DNA from: Diphasiastrum complanatum
Taxonomy: Eukaryota; Streptophyta; Lycopodiopsida; Lycopodiales; Lycopodiaceae
Assembly: GCA_029204225.1 (NCBI GenBank)
Contig: CM055111.1
Coordinates: 18,432,668-18,496,667, forward strand
Length of the DNA: 64,000 bases
Direction: 5' to 3'
Made by a program: the position numbers and the translations under genes. The notes under the pieces were generated by a model. That model saw nothing but the letters and a program-made list of their open reading frames with translations. It was not told the origin of the DNA and searched no databases. Numbering within the stretch: position 1 is the first letter of the stretch; every line of letters starts with the position of its first letter. Below are positions 60,262-64,000 of this stretch, piece by piece.

Positions 60262-61581
60262 TTAACCCAGTTCATGTCCTTTTTGCCACACCTCCACTCC
60301 AAGGCAATAATGCATTAGGTTGAGATCTATCAACTCGAATTGTTTCATGAGGTCTTTCTTGATCATGTCTATCATCTCTTGATTATTTCCCGTGATAATC
60401 AAGTCATCAACATAAAGAGCAATCAAAGCAACCATACCATCAAAGCATAAGACATAAAGATTTGGATCAGAATGTGTTCTCACCATCCCCTTAGAATGAA
60501 AGTAGACTTCAATCCCGCTATACCATGCACGTGGTGCCTGTTTAAGACCATAAAGCGCTTTCTTCAAGCGACATACTTTATTTTCCTGTCCTTTCTCTAC
60601 AAAGCCTTCAGGTTGATCCATGAACACCTCTTCTTCTAATTCACCATTTAGAAAATCAGATTTCACATCCATCTGATGCAAAGGCCAACCAAAATGTGAA
60701 GCTAAAGCAACAAGTAGACGTAGAGTATTCCACTTACATACTGGCACAAAGGTCTCCTCATAGTCGATCCCTTTACTTTGTGCATACCCTTTGATCACCA
60801 ATCTTGCTTTGTGCTTTGTTATACTTCCATCTGCATGGTACTTAGTCCTGTATACCCACTTACAACCTATGGGTTTCTTGCCAGCTGGTGGTTCCACTAA
60901 GTCCCATGTGTTATGCTTAGCAATTGACTCCATCCCCTCTCCCATGTCCTTGACCCAAATGTCATGATCCTTCGCTTCACCATAAGTCGAAGGTTCTTTG
61001 CTTTGAATAATACTAGATAAGAGAGGATAATTTGCTTCATACCTTTCAGGTTGTGTCTTCTCTCTTGTTGATCTTCGTAGCTCTCCCTGGCTAGATGATC
61101 CTCGAAAGTAATCCATGTCGTAGTTCTCCAACAATGTCTCAAACCACTTAGGGAGCTTTCTGTCAGGTGATCGGCTTCCTGGTGAAAATGTATCCCACGC
61201 TACATCTTTCTCCTTGCATTTGTCACCTGCAATTTCAATCCTTCTTGCACCAAAGGGTTTGTCCCTACCTCTCCAACTTGTGTCTTGAGGTTGAGTAGTA
61301 GTATCTTGAGGTGTATCCTTGTGTCCATCACTACGAAAGTCAATAAATGGATCATCATCACTAGGAAAGTCAATAAATGGATCATCATTAGGAGGTATAC
61401 TCACTATACCATCTTTCCCACTAGATGTGTCTCTCTTCTCAGCATCCTTGTCTTCATACATCTTAGATTCATCAAAGATGACATCAGGACTGACATGTAT
61501 TTTGTTCTCCACTAGATCAAAACATCTATAGCCCTTCACACGATCATCATATCCTAGAAATATACACTTGATAGCTTTCAT
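60262..61581 (-). pseudogene. Copia element 3 integrase C-end and reverse transcriptase
   Basis: A 439-codon open piece: IFLGYDDRVKGYRCFD and VSPDVIFDES (integrase end), an acidic linker with a duplicated DDPFIDF phrase, then PIGCKWVYRTK, KARLVIKGYAQSKGIDYEETF, HQMDVKSDFLNGELEEEVFMDQPEGF, YGLKQAPRAWYSG and LYVDDLIITG. In the metal-binding block the usual T/NAFLNG is SDFLNG. It is of the SIRE/Tnt1-like copia type with a longer linker. Confidence 0.88.
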
Positions 61582-61648
61582 ATCAAGTTACGTCTCTCTT
61601 CCTTAGGAATGTGTACAAAGGCCTTACATCCAAAGATTCGCAAGTGGT

Positions 61649-62485
61649 TTACCTTTGGCTTCTTCTTCGTGAATCAGGTGTTATCTTTGGTATGGCAATG
61701 GTAGGACTTCTATTTTGAAGATAGACTACGGTACTACATGCTTCTGACCAAAAATATTTTGGTAGTTTCATCTCAGCTAGCATAGATCTAGCACTTTCCA
61801 CAATCGTATAATTCTTGCGCCCAGCTACACCATTGAGTGCAGGAGTATGAGCTTGGGTAAATTGTCTTTTGATTTCACATTTATCACAAAGATCATTGAA
61901 GTCATTAGACTTATACTCACCTCCTCTATCTGATCTTAGAATTTTGATCTTCCTACCTATCTGATTTTCGACCAATGCTTTGAAGCTCTTGAAATTGTCA
62001 AATGCATCCAATTTCTTCTTCACGAAGTAAATCAATGTCTTACGTGACATATCATCTATAAAGGTCATGAAATAGAAGACTTTACCTAAGGACATAGTCC
62101 TCATAGGCCCGCATAAATCTGTGTGGATCAAATCCAGGATGTTCTTTGCTCTAGCAACACCACCTTTATTGAACTTCTCTCGATGCTGCTTCCCATACAC
62201 ACATGATTCACACATCGACTTCAAGTGGTCTTCTATCATAGACAATCCTCTCACCATTTCCAATTTCCTCATGAAATTGAGGCTTCCTAAGTTCAAGTGA
62301 CCAAGCCTCTTATGCCACAGTTCAGTTTGCGATGGAATGGATGAGACAAGTCCATGTTGCCCCTTGATTCTAGCATTCAACCTGTACAATTTAGTGTTGG
62401 GCTCTCTTATACCATCCGCAATAGCTTTGACTTTTTGGTTCACATCCTTCACAATGCAACGATCATGGGCAAATTCTACTTTCAA
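61649..62485 (-). pseudogene. Copia element 3 integrase
   Basis: HKRLGHLN, CESCVYGKQHREKF, LIHTDLCGPM (first Asp), FIDDMSRKTLIYFVKKK and LRSDRGGEYKS (second Asp) are present. The Glu block reads NGVAGRKN instead of NGVAERKN, so the catalytic Glu is lost. Frame is broken at both ends. Confidence 0.87.
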
Positions 62486-62492
62486 CTTTTGA

Positions 62493-62750
62493 TTAGTAAT
62501 AATACCAACTGAAAGTTTTCTTCAAACCTGGTATGTAAAGTACCTCCCTGATCATCCTGCTTTTGTCATCAGGTAGTTGGATTGAAACGGTGCCTATCCC
62601 CTTGATCTTGCACACATCACCATTTGCTTGTGAAATGGATGTTCCATTATCCAACACTTTCAAGCTACTGAACCAATCCTTGTTACCTGTCATGTGTCTT
62701 GTGGCTCCTGAGTCAATGTACCACGCTTGATCATCTTGATTAGATGACAA
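62493..62750 (-). pseudogene. Copia element 3 protease
   Basis: DDQAWYIDSGATRHMTGNKDWF is the active-site region (DSGA). VLYIPGLKK near the end is the usual last protease block. A frameshift after it separates it from integrase. Confidence 0.85.
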
Positions 62751-63616
62751 TACTGATATGAAGATGCTAGAGTCTTCAATCTCACCCTCATCGACAAGGT
62801 TAGCTTGCTTTGGTTTTCCCTTGCCTGATTTTGCCAGGAATTTCTGACATTCACTCTTCTAATGGCCCTTTTTACCGCAATGGAAGCACTTGCCCTTCTT
62901 CTTGGTCTTGCTAGAAGATCTCTCATCCTCTTGAGTCTTGGCGAATTGTTGCTTAGACTTCTTCTTGCCCTTGCCCTTGCCTTGTTTTTGGCATGTCGCA
63001 AGTGCCTGATCATCAGTGTTTTGACGTCTAGCTTTCACCATTTCTCGTCATTGCTCTTCCTGCATCAAGATTCTTATGAGCTCGTCAAAGGTTGGCAATC
63101 TTTCTCTTGATGCTATTCCACTCACAAACATCTGATAGGGTTCTACAATGCGCACAATGCATTATGCACTAGCTCCACATCACATATGTGCTCACCAATA
63201 GAGTGCAATTCATTCCTCATTGTCTTGATTCTGGTCATGTACGTCTAAATGTGCTCTCCTTGTTCCATGTGGGAACTATTCAGTTTTGACTTCAAAAACA
63301 TGATTCTTGATGGATTTGACATTTTGAACTGCTCCTTTAGCACATCCAATGCCTGTCTGGGTGTAACAACATCACAAATGTGGGTAATGATGTGATCCTT
63401 CATTGACAAGTTAATGAAGGTCAAAGCTTTCCTCACCTTCTTATTGAACACTTTGATTTCAATTTCATTTGGCGGTCTTCTCTCATCACATGTGACGACA
63501 TCCCACACATCCTTCTCCATCAATATGTTTTTCATTTTGAATTTCCACACTGCATAGTTGAAAATCCCATCCAATTTCCTACTTTCACTCAAAATGGACT
63601 CTCCCATGTTTGTCAT
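62750..63616 (-). pseudogene. Copia element 3 gag
   Basis: It starts MTNMGESILSESRKLDG with NYAVWKFKMKNILME (UBN2 type), open to 63,245. Further pieces include a Lys-rich stretch and CFHCGKKGH, followed by a stop inside the zinc knuckle at about 62,860. At least three lesions lie between 63,245 and 62,750. Confidence 0.8.
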
Positions 63617-64000
63617 CGCAAAACTGCTTGAAACTTCAACCGTAGGCTAAAAGCTGTATGTCGAGGCCAACTGCAATGTCAGAAGTTGAAGATAGTGACC
63701 TGCTATTTTCTCCTTACTAGGCCACCCACTATTTTTTTGCCAAATTGAAAGCCGAATCGGCGTCGCCTTCCGAAATGCACTTTGTCGCCAACTCCCAACT
63801 ACGTGCCCTCTGAACACTCTGAACACTTTTGGTGCACTCTGAACACTTTCTCCATTGCAATCACTCTGTTTTGCAGTACCGTACTTGTAGGTACAGTCCG
63901 GGTGCCCTTTGTTTGGAGGTTATAGCCTTTCGTTCGAGTCAAATAGGCTTAAGGACTAGAAAATAAGGGTTTTTCTAGTTTTTGAACTATTTTTTTAGCT
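63617..64000 (-). other. Leader of copia element 3, cut by window end
   Basis: Upstream of the gag start on the element strand. No PBS (gctctgatacca on the plus strand) is found before 64,000, so leader or LTR continues beyond. A gaacactttgg-type phrase (ctctgaacactt) is repeated three times near 63,810-63,850. Confidence 0.4.

Overview
This is land-plant nuclear DNA from a repeat-rich, AT-rich genome. Most recognisable coding sequence belongs to Ty1/copia and Ty3/gypsy retrotransposons and to a CACTA-like DNA transposon. The only clear host genes have plant-type GT-AG introns. The sequence alone does not fix the lineage. The large share of decayed retroelements would suit a fern, gymnosperm or similar large genome, but that is inference.

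Layout. 1-5.4 kb holds LTR relics, a 0.8-kb nested foldback and the upstream region of a gene. 5.48-8.2 kb is a four-exon EamA/DMT (WAT1-like) membrane transporter gene with a probable plastid-targeting leader and one frameshift. A diverged copy of its last exon and 3' flank lies in direct orientation at 50.87-52.9 kb. 10.9-33.6 kb is a very large imperfect palindrome. Each arm carries a degraded multi-exon gene with a SET-like (lysine methyltransferase) domain, an array of short palindromes built on TGGATWATCCA, and a DUF4216 fragment typical of CACTA (En/Spm) transposases. Fragments of copia elements sit at three of its breakpoints. A nearly intact copia element (22,844-29,275; LTRs about 99% identical by eye) has inserted into the right arm only.

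33.7-49.7 kb is a graveyard. It holds copia integrase and RT scraps, a 2.2-kb degenerate tandem repeat, and a gypsy element that lost its RT/RNase H but kept a long 3' region with a coiled coil. 49.7-50.2 kb is a tandem duplication with LTR-like features. 53.7-58.8 kb is a second copia element with a perfect 5-bp target duplication (GTTAA). It lacks RT and RNase H and carries an unrecognised 268-codon frame in their place. It landed inside a decayed SWIM zinc-finger gene whose two halves can still be read on either side. 59.5-63.6 kb is a third, frameshifted copia gag-pol on the minus strand, cut by the window end.

How it fits together. I see no operon-like or pathway grouping; the window is best read as layers of insertion. 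The transporter and the SWIM gene are the host background. The transporter 3' end was duplicated. The SET/CACTA block was rearranged into a palindrome, probably through older copia sequences, and the youngest copia elements then inserted. The strongest candidate for something undescribed is the transposon-linked SET-domain gene with its shared palindromic array, whose centre looks like two transposon ends joined head to head.
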